Assembly (NCBI RefSeq): GCF_001437425.1 | Contig: NZ_JQCD01000031.1 | Span: 1 to 64,000, forward strand | Direction of reading: 5' to 3' | From: Weissella minor | GTDB taxonomy: Bacteria; Bacillota; Bacilli; Lactobacillales; Lactobacillaceae | Length of the DNA stretch: 64,000 nucleotides | Part shown: positions 48,680 to 57,173 of the stretch, in pieces | How the letters are laid out: each line of letters opens with the position of its first letter | Position numbering within the stretch: position 1 is the first letter of the stretch | The notes under the pieces: model-generated | What the model was told of the DNA's origin: nothing | Databases searched by the model: none | The model's input: only the letters and a program-made list of their open reading frames with translations | Made by a program: the position numbers and the translations under genes

Positions 48680-49252
48680 ATGGCAAAAGTTAATCAGGAA
48701 CAGATTTTTGAGGCTGCACGCTCCGTGTTGAATCAAAAAGGTTATGATAAGGCGCGTTTAGCTGATGTTGCACGTAAGCTTGATATTACATCAGCAGCAT
48801 TGTATAAGCATTTTAAGAACAAAGAAGACTTATTTGAAGCAACTGTCATTGACTGGTTACGAGCAATTGACCGACCTGTTTTTGAAACAGATGATCGAGC
48901 TCCAGAAGACGAACGTGGGACGCGTCTTCATGACTGGTTGTGGTTGTTAGCCGAGAATCGACACGCTGCTTTTGTGGCTGAACCAGAATTGACGAAGTTA
49001 TACAAAGAGTATTTAGAGAGTCATCATGAGTTATTGAATCAGCGTTTGGTTGCTTTTTCTGAATCTGTTGAGAGTATTATGGCGTGGGAAACCTTCAGAC
49101 ATCAACGTGGTTTAACAGTGATGCAAACGTTTATTATGTTTTACCATCCTTTGTTTGTGAATATGTGGGAAGACCCATTGTTAAAAACACTATTCGAATC
49201 AACGTGGTTGGAAATTCAACCGATTGTCCAACCTCAAATTGAAGAAAATTAA
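48680..49252 (+). CDS. TetR/AcrR-family transcriptional regulator
   Basis: The 190-residue protein has an N-terminal helix-turn-helix of TetR type (QIFEAARSVLNQKGYDKARL, then ITSAALYKHFKNKEDLFEA) and an all-helical ligand domain. It may regulate the adjacent dehydrogenase gene or itself. No operator was recognised. Only a weak binding site (GTAGGTG, about 11 bases) precedes the ATG. Confidence 0.9.
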   Translation: MAKVNQEQIFEAARSVLNQKGYDKARLADVARKLDITSAALYKHFKNKEDLFEATVIDWLRAIDRPVFETDDRAPEDERGTRLHDWLWLLAENRHAAFVAEPELTKLYKEYLESHHELLNQRLVAFSESVESIMAWETFRHQRGLTVMQTFIMFYHPLFVNMWEDPLLKTLFESTWLEIQPIVQPQIEEN

Positions 49253-49262
49253 TCGTTAATAA

Positions 49263-49294
49263 AATGCCTACCTTGTTGTAGGTATTTTTTTTTT
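49263..49294 (+). terminator. Terminator of the TetR gene
   Basis: AATGCCTACC pairs with GGTAGGTATT-type arm (TGTAGGTATT) and is followed by nine T residues. Confidence 0.8.
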
Positions 49295-49330
49295 GAAAGG
49301 TAAGTCGAATCGTGGGGTTATGCCAGTTTG

Positions 49331-49390
49331 TAGCAGGGACAAAAAAGCAGGATGGCGCTTGCATGAGGTTGTGCTTGGTGTCCCTATTCG
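49331..49390. ncRNA. Possible structured RNA or long hairpin, unassigned
   Basis: AGGGACA at 49335-49341 pairs with TGTCCCT at 49379-49385, and AAGCA with TGCTT inside it. The GC content is higher than in neighbouring intergenic DNA and no open frame fits. No known riboswitch consensus was recognised. It lies upstream of the promoter at 49412, so it would not be a leader of the next gene unless another promoter exists. Confidence 0.25.
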
Positions 49391-49411
49391 GAGGGTGTAT
49401 GACGATAAAGC

Positions 49412-49440
49412 TTCACCTTATGGGCGAATATCGGTATAAT
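49412..49440 (+). promoter_or_regulatory. Promoter of the nucleotidase gene
   Basis: TTCACC at 49412-49417, a 17-base spacer and TATAAT at 49435-49440. Confidence 0.65.
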
Positions 49441-49477
49441 AGCGGTAATATGAATGCGGTTACAAAAGGGGAACGAA

Positions 49478-50071
49478 ATGAATAAGCCAAAACTTTTCTT
49501 AGATATGGATAATGTCTTAGTGGATACATTAACGGTATTGAATGCCATTGATATGACGCATGAACAGGTACAAAAACCAGATCAGATTCCTGGTGTTTTT
49601 CGAGATTTGAAACCCATGCCAGGGGCAATTGACGCAGTGAACACCTTAGCGGACATTTATGAAATGTATATTTTATCAACTGCGCCATGGCATAATGCGA
49701 GTGCTTGGCAAGATAAAATCGTGTGGTTGCAAGAATACTTTGGTGACGGGGAAGAAAATCCATTTTACAAGCGGGTTGTGATGGCACATGATAAAGGATT
49801 GGCGCATGGTGCTGGTGGAATTTTAGTTGATGATCGTCCTTACCACGGCGCCAGTGCTTGGGATGATGCGACGACAGATAGTTTTTGGTTGCAATATGGT
49901 CATGATCCAAAATTGGTTTGGTCCCAAGAATTGGTTAATTTTTTAAAGGACGTGGCAACACAATATGCTGACAATCAAAATATCCGTCAATCAATTGAAA
50001 TGGTGAATACTAAGCAGGCATACCAATTACATGGTGATAAAGAGAGCTTCAGCAAGGCCCATTGGGAATAA
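49478..50071 (+). CDS. 5'(3')-deoxyribonucleotidase-like HAD phosphatase
   Basis: The 197-residue protein has the HAD nucleophile motif LFLDMDNVLVDT at its start, motif II around YILSTAPWHN, and motif IV GILVDDRPYHGAS, matching the NT5C deoxyribonucleotidase family that dephosphorylates nucleoside monophosphates. Start at 49478 follows AGGGGA. Monocistronic. Confidence 0.88.
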   Translation: MNKPKLFLDMDNVLVDTLTVLNAIDMTHEQVQKPDQIPGVFRDLKPMPGAIDAVNTLADIYEMYILSTAPWHNASAWQDKIVWLQEYFGDGEENPFYKRVVMAHDKGLAHGAGGILVDDRPYHGASAWDDATTDSFWLQYGHDPKLVWSQELVNFLKDVATQYADNQNIRQSIEMVNTKQAYQLHGDKESFSKAHWE

Positions 50072-50078
50072 TTCGATG

Positions 50079-50109
50079 AATGAGTATCAGAAATGATACT
50101 CATTTTTTT
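50079..50109 (+). terminator. Terminator of the nucleotidase gene
   Basis: AATGAGTATCA pairs with TGATACTCATT around GAAA and is followed by T residues. Confidence 0.9.
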
Positions 50110-50151
50110 GTTTGATTATGATTATATGTGATTGTTTAAAACATCACTTTG

Positions 50152-50180
50152 TTGCATTAGTGGGCAATAAACAGTATAGT
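50152..50180 (+). promoter_or_regulatory. Promoter of the fructose operon
   Basis: TTGCAT at 50152-50157, a 17-base spacer and TATAGT at 50175-50180. Confidence 0.75.
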
Positions 50181-50191
50181 TTGTTTATAAA

Positions 50192-50205
50192 AGAAAACGT
50201 TTACA
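50192..50205 (+). promoter_or_regulatory. cre site (CcpA) of the fructose operon
   Basis: AGAAAACGTTTACA is identical to the cre site at pyruvate oxidase and has the same position about 12 bases after the -10. Glucose repression of the fru operon is inferred. Confidence 0.78.
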
Positions 50206-50228
50206 TAAAAGAAACTCGGGTTACATTT

Positions 50229-50996
50229 ATGATTATTGTTGAACGGCATGAAAAAATTTTAGCGCTTTTGGAAAAAAGACAGCAAGCATCAGTCAGTGAA
50301 TTGAGTGCCTTACTTTTAGTATCACCAGCAACGATTCGTAGGGATTTAGCTGATTTAGAAAATCTAGGACAAGTGACACGTGTGCATGGGGGTGCAGTGC
50401 TTTCAGAACAGTACGCAAGCCAAATGCATGAACAAACGATTAATGAAAAGCAAAGTTTGCATCAGGAAGAGAAGCGAGTCATTGCGCAGCAAGCAGCGTT
50501 ACAAGTGCGTGGTGGTGAAACAATTTATCTGGATGCGGGCACGACGACCGCATGTTTAATTCCGTTACTAGCCCAAGTTGTTCCAAAGGTAACAGTGGTG
50601 ACAAATTCGGTCAATCATGCTGCCAAATTAGCTGATTTATCGGTGGCTGTGATGGTCATTGGCGGCAGTGTTAAGTTGGCAACGAATGCAGTGATTGGTT
50701 CTAATGCCGTACAACAAATTCAACAACTCCAGTTTGATAGAAGTTTTTTAGGGATTAATGGCGTGACGGCAGAAGCAGGTTTGACGACACCAGATATGGA
50801 AGAAGCTGCAATGAAACGGGCTGTGATGGCACAAAGTCGGAAGAATTATGTGTTAGCGGATGCCAGTAAAATTGGTGCGGTTAATTTTGTAAAAGTAAAT
50901 GATGTTAATGAAGCGGTTTTGGTCACGAATCAGACGGATCAGAGCGAGCTTGAGGCAATTAGAAAACAGACGCAGGTTATCATTTCGGAGGCGTAG
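50229..50996 (+). CDS. fruR: DeoR-family regulator of the fructose operon
   Basis: The 255-residue protein has an N-terminal DeoR helix-turn-helix (ASVSELSALLLVSPATIRRDL, cut after 20 residues) and a C-terminal sugar-phosphate isomerase-like domain (YLDAGTTTACLIP, VIGSNAVQQIQQL). It is expected to respond to fructose 1-phosphate. Start at 50229 is the ATG before IIVERHEKIL. Ribosome binding site is weak. It is followed by fruK after 1 base. Confidence 0.92.
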   Translation: MIIVERHEKILALLEKRQQASVSELSALLLVSPATIRRDLADLENLGQVTRVHGGAVLSEQYASQMHEQTINEKQSLHQEEKRVIAQQAALQVRGGETIYLDAGTTTACLIPLLAQVVPKVTVVTNSVNHAAKLADLSVAVMVIGGSVKLATNAVIGSNAVQQIQQLQFDRSFLGINGVTAEAGLTTPDMEEAAMKRAVMAQSRKNYVLADASKIGAVNFVKVNDVNEAVLVTNQTDQSELEAIRKQTQVIISEA

Positions 50997-50997
50997 G

Positions 50998-51912
50998 ATG
51001 ATTTATACAGTAACTTTAAATCCATCAATTGACTATATTGTCCAGGTGGATGACTTGGAATTTGGTGCGACGAATCGTGCGCAGGGGACTCATTTTTTTC
51101 CGGGCGGAAAAGGAATTAATGTTAGTCGTCTATTAGCTAACCAAGGTATCCCTTCAAAAATGTGGGGATTTTTAGGTGGTTTTACTGGGAACTATATCAG
51201 TGAGACTTTAGCAAGTGATGCATTGGATTTCACACCGGTAAGTGAAGCAAGTCGGATTAATATAAAAATCAAAGGTAACCAAGAGACTGAAATTAATGCG
51301 GGTGGTCCGACGATTTCAGAAGATGAGTTAAAAGCGTTTAAAGCGAAGTTCTCAGTTTTGACGGCAGTAGACACTGTAATTTTCTCAGGCAGTATGGCCC
51401 GTGGATTACCAACTGATATTTATCAAAATTTGGTAACTTTAGTTCAGAAAAGCGGTGCACAATTTATTATCGATACAACTGGCGATGCGCTAAAAGCAAC
51501 TTTGGCACAAGGCCCTGTTTTGGTAAAACCGAATCGGGCTGAAGTTGCAGAATTATATCAACAACCGATTGAAAGTTTATCTGATGTGCAAAAAGCTGGT
51601 GAACGTTTGATTCAAGATGGTGCGCAGCATGCAATTATCTCCATGGCTGGGGATGGCGCGATGTTTTTTTCAAATGATGAAATGTATTATGCCCCTGCAT
51701 TGGTTGGAAAAGTGGTCAATTCAGTGGGTGCTGGGGATTCGATGATCGCAGGCTTTGTTGGTGCTTTATCGCAAGGTATGTCGAACAGCGAATGTTTTAA
51801 GTATGCGGTTGCGAGCGGAACGGCGACTGCTTTTAGTGCTGATATTGCAGAGAAGCAATTGATTGATGAGCTATTTAATCAAGTAACGCTACAAAATATG
51901 AAGGAGTCCTAA
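50998..51912 (+). CDS. fruK: 1-phosphofructokinase
   Basis: This PfkB-family kinase makes fructose 1,6-bisphosphate from the fructose 1-phosphate delivered by FruA. The 304-residue protein has IYTVTLNPSIDYIV at the start, GGKGINVSRLLA, and the catalytic C-terminal VNSVGAGDSMIAGF with the anionic hole and Asp base. GGAGG is upstream within the end of fruR. It ends 2 bases before fruA. Confidence 0.95.
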   Translation: MIYTVTLNPSIDYIVQVDDLEFGATNRAQGTHFFPGGKGINVSRLLANQGIPSKMWGFLGGFTGNYISETLASDALDFTPVSEASRINIKIKGNQETEINAGGPTISEDELKAFKAKFSVLTAVDTVIFSGSMARGLPTDIYQNLVTLVQKSGAQFIIDTTGDALKATLAQGPVLVKPNRAEVAELYQQPIESLSDVQKAGERLIQDGAQHAIISMAGDGAMFFSNDEMYYAPALVGKVVNSVGAGDSMIAGFVGALSQGMSNSECFKYAVASGTATAFSADIAEKQLIDELFNQVTLQNMKES

Positions 51913-51914
51913 TC

Positions 51915-53873
51915 ATGCGAATTAATGATTTATTATTGCCGCAAACAATGATTTTAGATTTGCAGGCAACGACTAAACTTGCAGCATTTAAAGAAATGAT
52001 TAGCGTCTTGTATCAACAAGGGCGCATCACTGATCCAGATACTTTTTTATCAGGTATTTTAGCGCGTGAAGAACAGACAACAACGGGGTTAGGTGATGGG
52101 ATTGCGATTCCGCATGCTAAAAATTCCGCGGTAAAAACACCAACAATTGTTTTTGCACGTTCGCAACAAGGTGTAGATTATGAAGCATTAGATGGGCAAC
52201 CAGTGAAATTGCTATTTATGATTGCGGTGCCGGATACAGCTAGTAATACGCATTTGGAAGCCTTAGCTAGTTTGTCACGTTATCTCTTACAAGATGGTTT
52301 TACTGATAAGCTATTAACGGCGAGTTCTCCTGACGAAATTCGGCAACTATTCTCAGAAGAAGGTGAAGCTTTATCAAATGTTGATGCCGTTCAATCGGTT
52401 GCTTTAGAATCTCCAGATGTACCATTAATTGTGGCGGTAACAGCTTGTACAACTGGTATCGCACATACTTATATGGCTGAAGAAGCGCTTAAGAAACAAG
52501 CGACTGAAATGGGCGTTCGAATTAAGGTTGAAACGAATGGGGCTAGCGGAGTGGCGAATCGTTTAACCGATGCTGAAATCAAAGAAGCCCAAGGGGTGAT
52601 TGTTGCGGCTGATAAAAAGGTTGAAATGGCCCGTTTTGATGATAAAAAATTGGTGATGAAGCCAGTTGCTGAAGGTATCAGACATCCAGAAGCTTTGATT
52701 GATGAAGTTCTTGAAGGTTCAGCACCGGTTTACCATGCAACCACAACTGATACAAGTGGGCAGAAAGTACAAACTAATCAAGAGCATATGTCGATTGGTA
52801 AGGCTTTTTATCGTCACTTAATGAGTGGTGTTTCAAGTATGCTGCCTTTCGTTATTGGTGGTGGAATTGCAATCGCGATTGCCTTTTTGATTGACCAGTC
52901 ATTAGGTGTCCCCCATGATCAATTGGCTAATTTAGGAACTTATCATCCTGCTGCTGCTTTCTTTAAGCAAATTGGTGGTACCGCATTTGATTTTATGCTC
53001 CCAGTCTTAGCTGGTTATATTGCCTATTCGATTGCTGAAAAGCCAGGGCTTGTGGTCGGATTCCTAGCGGGTGCATTAGCAGCAAATGGATACAATATTA
53101 ACAATGTTGGATTAGATCCAAATCAACTCCCTGTGCCATCTGGATTTTTAGGCGCATTAGTGGGTGGATTCTTAGCTGGTGGCGTCGTTCTTATGCTAAA
53201 GTATGCTTTGGCTAAATTACCAAAAGCCTTGGACGGGATTAAATCAATTCTATTTTATCCAGTCTTTGGGGTAATTATTACTGGTTTCTTGATGTTGTTA
53301 ATTAATATTCCAATGGCATCAATTAATAGTGGATTAAATAATTTCTTGAACAGTTTGAATGGAACTAATGCTATTCTTCTTGGAACATTATTGGGTGGCA
53401 TGATGGCCATTGATATGGGTGGTCCAATTAATAAAGCGGCTTATGTTTTTGGAACAGGGACTCTAGCTCAGACTATTTCAACCGGTGGTTCACCAGTCAT
53501 GGCATCAGTTATGGCAGGTGGCATGGTGCCACCATTGGCCATTTTTGTGGCAACCTTACTCTTTAAGAACAAGTTCAATAAAAAGAATCGTGAAGCCGGT
53601 CTAACTAATATTGTTATGGGATTAAGTTTCATTACTGAAGGTGCAATTCCATTTGCAGCGGCTGATCCAGCACGTACAATTCCAAGTTTCGTTGTCGGTT
53701 CGGCATTAGCTGGTGGTTTAGTTGGTATGTCAGGGATTAAGTTGCTTGCACCACATGGTGGTATCTTCGTTGTGGCCTTAACGAGTTCACCAGTAATGTA
53801 TCTTGTATATATTGCAATTGGCGCCTTGGTATCAGGAGTTATCTACGGCTTGATTAAGCGAGCCGATGATTAG
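51915..53873 (+). CDS. fruA: Fructose PTS enzyme IIABC
   Basis: The 652-residue protein phosphorylates and imports fructose. Domains in order: IIA (about 1-150) with phospho-His 67 in IPHAKNSAV, IIB (about 170-265) with phospho-Cys 178 in VTACTTGIAHTY, and IIC (about 290-650) with about nine membrane helices and GGPINKAAYVFG. Third gene of fruR-fruK-fruA. Confidence 0.96.
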   Translation: MRINDLLLPQTMILDLQATTKLAAFKEMISVLYQQGRITDPDTFLSGILAREEQTTTGLGDGIAIPHAKNSAVKTPTIVFARSQQGVDYEALDGQPVKLLFMIAVPDTASNTHLEALASLSRYLLQDGFTDKLLTASSPDEIRQLFSEEGEALSNVDAVQSVALESPDVPLIVAVTACTTGIAHTYMAEEALKKQATEMGVRIKVETNGASGVANRLTDAEIKEAQGVIVAADKKVEMARFDDKKLVMKPVAEGIRHPEALIDEVLEGSAPVYHATTTDTSGQKVQTNQEHMSIGKAFYRHLMSGVSSMLPFVIGGGIAIAIAFLIDQSLGVPHDQLANLGTYHPAAAFFKQIGGTAFDFMLPVLAGYIAYSIAEKPGLVVGFLAGALAANGYNINNVGLDPNQLPVPSGFLGALVGGFLAGGVVLMLKYALAKLPKALDGIKSILFYPVFGVIITGFLMLLINIPMASINSGLNNFLNSLNGTNAILLGTLLGGMMAIDMGGPINKAAYVFGTGTLAQTISTGGSPVMASVMAGGMVPPLAIFVATLLFKNKFNKKNREAGLTNIVMGLSFITEGAIPFAAADPARTIPSFVVGSALAGGLVGMSGIKLLAPHGGIFVVALTSSPVMYLVYIAIGALVSGVIYGLIKRADD

Positions 53874-53882
53874 AATGTAAGC

Positions 53883-53916
53883 AAAAAAGCACACTTCAGA
53901 GAGAAGTGTGCTTTTT
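53883..53916. terminator. Terminator of the fru operon
   Basis: AAAAAGCACACTTC pairs with GAAGTGTGCTTTTT. The A-run on the left may also stop the convergent cadA transcript. Confidence 0.9.
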
Positions 53917-53917
53917 A

Positions 53918-53933
53918 TGTTTCACATGAAACA
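53918..53933. other. parS-like palindrome 6
   Basis: TGTTTCACATGAAACA lies between the fru terminator and the cadA stop codon. Confidence 0.6.
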
Positions 53934-53936
53934 AGA

Positions 53937-55805
53937 TTAATGTTTACGTAGAATTCGCATTGAATTTAAGATGGCAAGCAATGTAACACCAACATCAGCG
54001 AACACAGCTTCCCACATATTTGCGAGGCCAAAGGCACCTAATGCTAAGAAGATAGCTTTGATAACAAGGGCGAAAACAATGTTTTGCATAACAATACGAC
54101 GTGTCTGTTTTGCAATATCAATGGTTGAAGCGATACGACTAGGCTTATCATCCATGATAATCATATCAGCAGCTTCAACCGCAGCATCTGATCCAAGGGC
54201 ACCCATGGCAATTCCAACATCAGCTTGGACAAGGACCGGCGCATCATTGATACCATCACCAACAAAGGCAACTTTTTGAGTGTCGCTTTGATTGGCTTGA
54301 ATCTTTTTAATTTCAGATACTTTGTCAGCTGGAAGTAAGTTAGTGACAACTTTGTTAAGACCGAGTTTGTTAGCAACAGTGGTCCCAACCGCGTGATTGT
54401 CACCAGTTAGCATAACTGTTTCTAAGTCTAATTGCTTCAAGTCATTAATCGATGTTTGTGAGTCAGGCTTTGGTTCATCAGCAACGATGATACTACCGCT
54501 AAATTGACCGTCAATGGCAACAAGAATGGTTGTACCTGTACTGTCTAGTTCAGGCATATCAACGGTAATGTTGGCAAGGGCTTTTTCATTACCGACAATG
54601 ACTTCGTGTCCGTTGACGTCAGCTTGAACCCCATGTCCTGAAGTTTCAACAGAATTGGTGATGGTGTATTGACTTAAATCACCATCAAAACTGTTAACGA
54701 TTGAGCGTGCGATTGGGTGGGTTGAATTTTGTTCGACTGCAGCCGTATAACCGAGTAGGTCATCCTTTGTCATGCCTGAAACAGGTGTTACTTTGGTAAC
54801 GGTAAAGCTACCTTGGGTTAATGTACCAGTTTTATCGAATACGACAGTATCAACTTCGTTCAATGCTTCAAGATAGTTACTTCCTTTAATTAAGACACCA
54901 TTTTTTGATGTCGCACCGAGACCGGCGAAGAAGGCAAGTGGTACTGAAAGTACCAAAGCACATGGACAAGAAATAACTAAGAAGACCAGCGCACGTTGGA
55001 TCCAATCGGCCCAAACACCACCGAAAAATAGTGGTGGCACGAATGCCAATAATGCTGCAAATAGAACAACAACAGGTGTGTAGATATGTGCAAATTTTGT
55101 AATGAACTTTTCGGTATCAGCTTTGTTACTGTCTGAGTTCTGAACTAAATCAAGAATCTTGGCAACAGTTGAATCATTATAGGCGTGGGTCACCGTCATG
55201 GTTAGGGTACCATCAAGATTGATTGAACCACTTAAAACGTCTGTGTCAGGTTCAACTTCGCGTGGCAATGATTCACCTGTTAAGGCTGCGGTATTTAAGC
55301 TTGATTGACCAGTCAAAATAGTTCCGTCGACCGGAATCTTTTCACCGGGCTTAATTAAGATTGTATCCCCAATGTTAACTTTTTCAGGGGCAACTTCTTG
55401 GTAACTATCTCCAACTTTAAGATTGGCAAATTCTGGTTTGATGGCAACCAATTCACTAATTGAACGCTTTGAACGATCAACGGCTGTATCTTCAATTAAT
55501 TCTCCGATTTCAAAGAATAACATAACAGCGATGGCTTCAGGATACTGACCTAAAATTAAAGCACCAATGGTTGCGATACTCATTAAGGCATTCTCATCAA
55601 AGAAATCACCTTGCGAGAAATGCTTTAACGCATTAATTAAGACCGGTGCACCAGCGAGTAGATAAGCCACAAAGTAAAGGGCAGTTTGTAGCATGCCAGG
55701 GTTTAATAAGAAAGCGATTAATCCGACGATTACACTAGTTGTTAAAACCAGCACCCTTTTCTTCTGGCTTGTTGTTAAGCGTAATCCTTCCAATGTTTTT
55801 TTCAT
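53937..55805 (-). CDS. cadA: Heavy-metal (Zn/Cd/Co) P-type ATPase
   Basis: This is a P1B-type metal exporter. The 622-residue protein has no N-terminal metal-binding domain, eight membrane helices, the CPC metal site in ISCPCALVLS, the phosphorylated Asp in VFDKTGTLTQG, TGES loop LTGESLP, and hinge VGDGINDAPVL. The early DFFDENALM segment is typical of CadA/ZntA. It is divergent from a CzrA-type repressor gene, with a clear operator between them. Confidence 0.93.
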   Translation of the reverse strand: MKKTLEGLRLTTSQKKRVLVLTTSVIVGLIAFLLNPGMLQTALYFVAYLLAGAPVLINALKHFSQGDFFDENALMSIATIGALILGQYPEAIAVMLFFEIGELIEDTAVDRSKRSISELVAIKPEFANLKVGDSYQEVAPEKVNIGDTILIKPGEKIPVDGTILTGQSSLNTAALTGESLPREVEPDTDVLSGSINLDGTLTMTVTHAYNDSTVAKILDLVQNSDSNKADTEKFITKFAHIYTPVVVLFAALLAFVPPLFFGGVWADWIQRALVFLVISCPCALVLSVPLAFFAGLGATSKNGVLIKGSNYLEALNEVDTVVFDKTGTLTQGSFTVTKVTPVSGMTKDDLLGYTAAVEQNSTHPIARSIVNSFDGDLSQYTITNSVETSGHGVQADVNGHEVIVGNEKALANITVDMPELDSTGTTILVAIDGQFSGSIIVADEPKPDSQTSINDLKQLDLETVMLTGDNHAVGTTVANKLGLNKVVTNLLPADKVSEIKKIQANQSDTQKVAFVGDGINDAPVLVQADVGIAMGALGSDAAVEAADMIIMDDKPSRIASTIDIAKQTRRIVMQNIVFALVIKAIFLALGAFGLANMWEAVFADVGVTLLAILNSMRILRKH

Positions 55806-55835
55806 AACAGACCTCTTTTAAATAATTATTTTAAT

Positions 55836-55855
55836 ACATGAATACTTCTTCATGT
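55836..55855. promoter_or_regulatory. Operator for the ArsR/SmtB repressor
   Basis: Perfect 7-6-7 dyad with arms ACATGAA (55836-55842) and TTCATGT (55849-55855), the size and place of known CzrA/CadC operators. It lies within the cadA leader and promoter zone. Confidence 0.7.
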
Positions 55856-55964
55856 GTAAATCTTATCATATGTTATGTGGGATTACAATGTGTAAACCTA
55901 AAAGATTATGCTGATTTTTTGTTAGTGTGGTAAGATAGATTTATCGTTTTTAGAAAGGGGGAAC

Positions 55965-56309
55965 ATGATGGCTGAGGAATTGAAATTGATTACAGCACCG
56001 GAATTAGAAGCTGCCCATGATATTTTTAAATTATTGAGTAATCCAACGCGTTTACAAATTCTCTACATATTAGAGCAAGGTTCATTAAATGTAGGTCAAA
56101 TTGTTTCAGTATTAGATATGGAACAATCTGCGATTTCACACCAACTGGCATTATTACGTGAAGGACATCTAATTAAGATGGAACGCGTGGGTAAGTCAAT
56201 TTACTATGGCTTGGATGATCCGCATGTTCTTGATATTATTAATGAAACCCTTGAACACGTTGGCCACATTGCTAAAGGGCAACCTTGGCAAGCCGAATCA
56301 AATGATTAA
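55965..56309 (+). CDS. czrA: Zinc/cobalt-sensing repressor, CzrA-like (ArsR/SmtB family)
   Basis: The 114-residue winged-helix repressor has LLSNPTRLQILYIL and the recognition segment MEQSAISHQLALLREG. Its helix alpha-5 carries Asp85-x-His87-x10-His98-x2-His101, exactly the zinc-sensing ligand pattern of CzrA. No alpha-3 Cys site (CadC-type) is present, so Zn/Co rather than Cd/Pb is the likely inducer. AAAGGGGG lies upstream of tandem ATGs. Divergent from the exporter gene. Confidence 0.93.
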   Translation: MMAEELKLITAPELEAAHDIFKLLSNPTRLQILYILEQGSLNVGQIVSVLDMEQSAISHQLALLREGHLIKMERVGKSIYYGLDDPHVLDIINETLEHVGHIAKGQPWQAESND

Positions 56310-56340
56310 ACAAGCTAATTAAATCCGCAAGACAAAAAGA

Positions 56341-56398
56341 AAACTGCTATGCTGATGGGTTGCCAAAAAGGACAATCTACATGCATAACAGTTTTTTC
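56341..56398. terminator. Imperfect terminator hairpin between czrA and the amino acid ABC operon
   Basis: AAAACTGCTATGC pairs with GCATAACAGTTTT (1-base bulge) around a long loop and is followed by T residues. The A-rich left flank allows use on the minus strand too. Confidence 0.65.
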
Positions 56399-56427
56399 TT
56401 TCCTTATTAATGAAGAAAAGGTGTGTT

Positions 56428-57162
56428 TTAAATTTTATAGGCGTTCAAGAAACGATCAATTCGTTCCGTTGGATGGTTGAAGAACTCATCGGGTGTTCCG
56501 TCGAAGTCAATTGCACCATCTTCAAGAAAGAGCATACGATCAGCAGCATTTTTAGCGAACTCCATATTGTGGGTCACGATAATCATTGATTCATGCTTTT
56601 CAGCCAAGCGCTTTAAAATTCGTAGAATTTGCGCTTCGATTTCAGGGTCGAGGGCTGACGTTGGTTCATCTAACAAAAGGTAGTCTGGGTGCATGGCTAA
56701 CGCACGCGCAATGGCGATACGTTGCGTTTGACCACCTGATAATTGATAAGGATAGCGGTCGGCAGTATCATCTAGCCCAACGGCTTGGAGGAGTTCGTGA
56801 CCGTGTTCGATGGCTTCGGCTTTACTTTGCTTAAGCACGTGTACCGGTGCTTCAATCATATTACCCATGACGGTTAAGTGGTCGAACATACGTGGCTGTT
56901 GGAAAACCATGCCAGTTTTGTGGCGAATCCAAAGCAATGTATCCTTACTAACCGGCTTACTGTAATCAATGGTGCGGTCGTCAAGCGTATACATGCCATT
57001 TTCAGGATGCTCCAATAAATTGAGGGAACGCAACAACGTTGACTTTCCAGATCCAGAAGGTCCGACAATGACTGTGGTTTCATTTGGATTAAAAGTTACG
57101 TTGATGTCATTTAAGGCTTGATGCTCTTTATAAATCTTATTAACGTGTTCTAGTTTTAACAT
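56428..57162 (-). CDS. Polar amino acid (cystine-type) ABC transporter ATP-binding protein
   Basis: The 244-residue ATPase has Walker A VGPSGSGKST, Q-loop VFQQPRMF, signature LSGGQTQRIAIA, Walker B LLLDEPTSALDP and switch His in IIVTHNME. It is typical of the GlnQ/TcyC group. It follows the permease gene after 11 bases, and the binding protein gene is divergent at 58379. Specificity is discussed at the leader peptide and binding protein. Confidence 0.92.
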   Translation of the reverse strand: MLKLEHVNKIYKEHQALNDINVTFNPNETTVIVGPSGSGKSTLLRSLNLLEHPENGMYTLDDRTIDYSKPVSKDTLLWIRHKTGMVFQQPRMFDHLTVMGNMIEAPVHVLKQSKAEAIEHGHELLQAVGLDDTADRYPYQLSGGQTQRIAIARALAMHPDYLLLDEPTSALDPEIEAQILRILKRLAEKHESMIIVTHNMEFAKNAADRMLFLEDGAIDFDGTPDEFFNHPTERIDRFLNAYKI

Positions 57163-57173
57163 GATAGACCCCT

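Noticed and set aside
49331-49390. SRP RNA, preQ1, guanidine or fluoride riboswitch
   Set aside because: The consensus motifs of these RNAs are absent, so only an unassigned structure is recorded.
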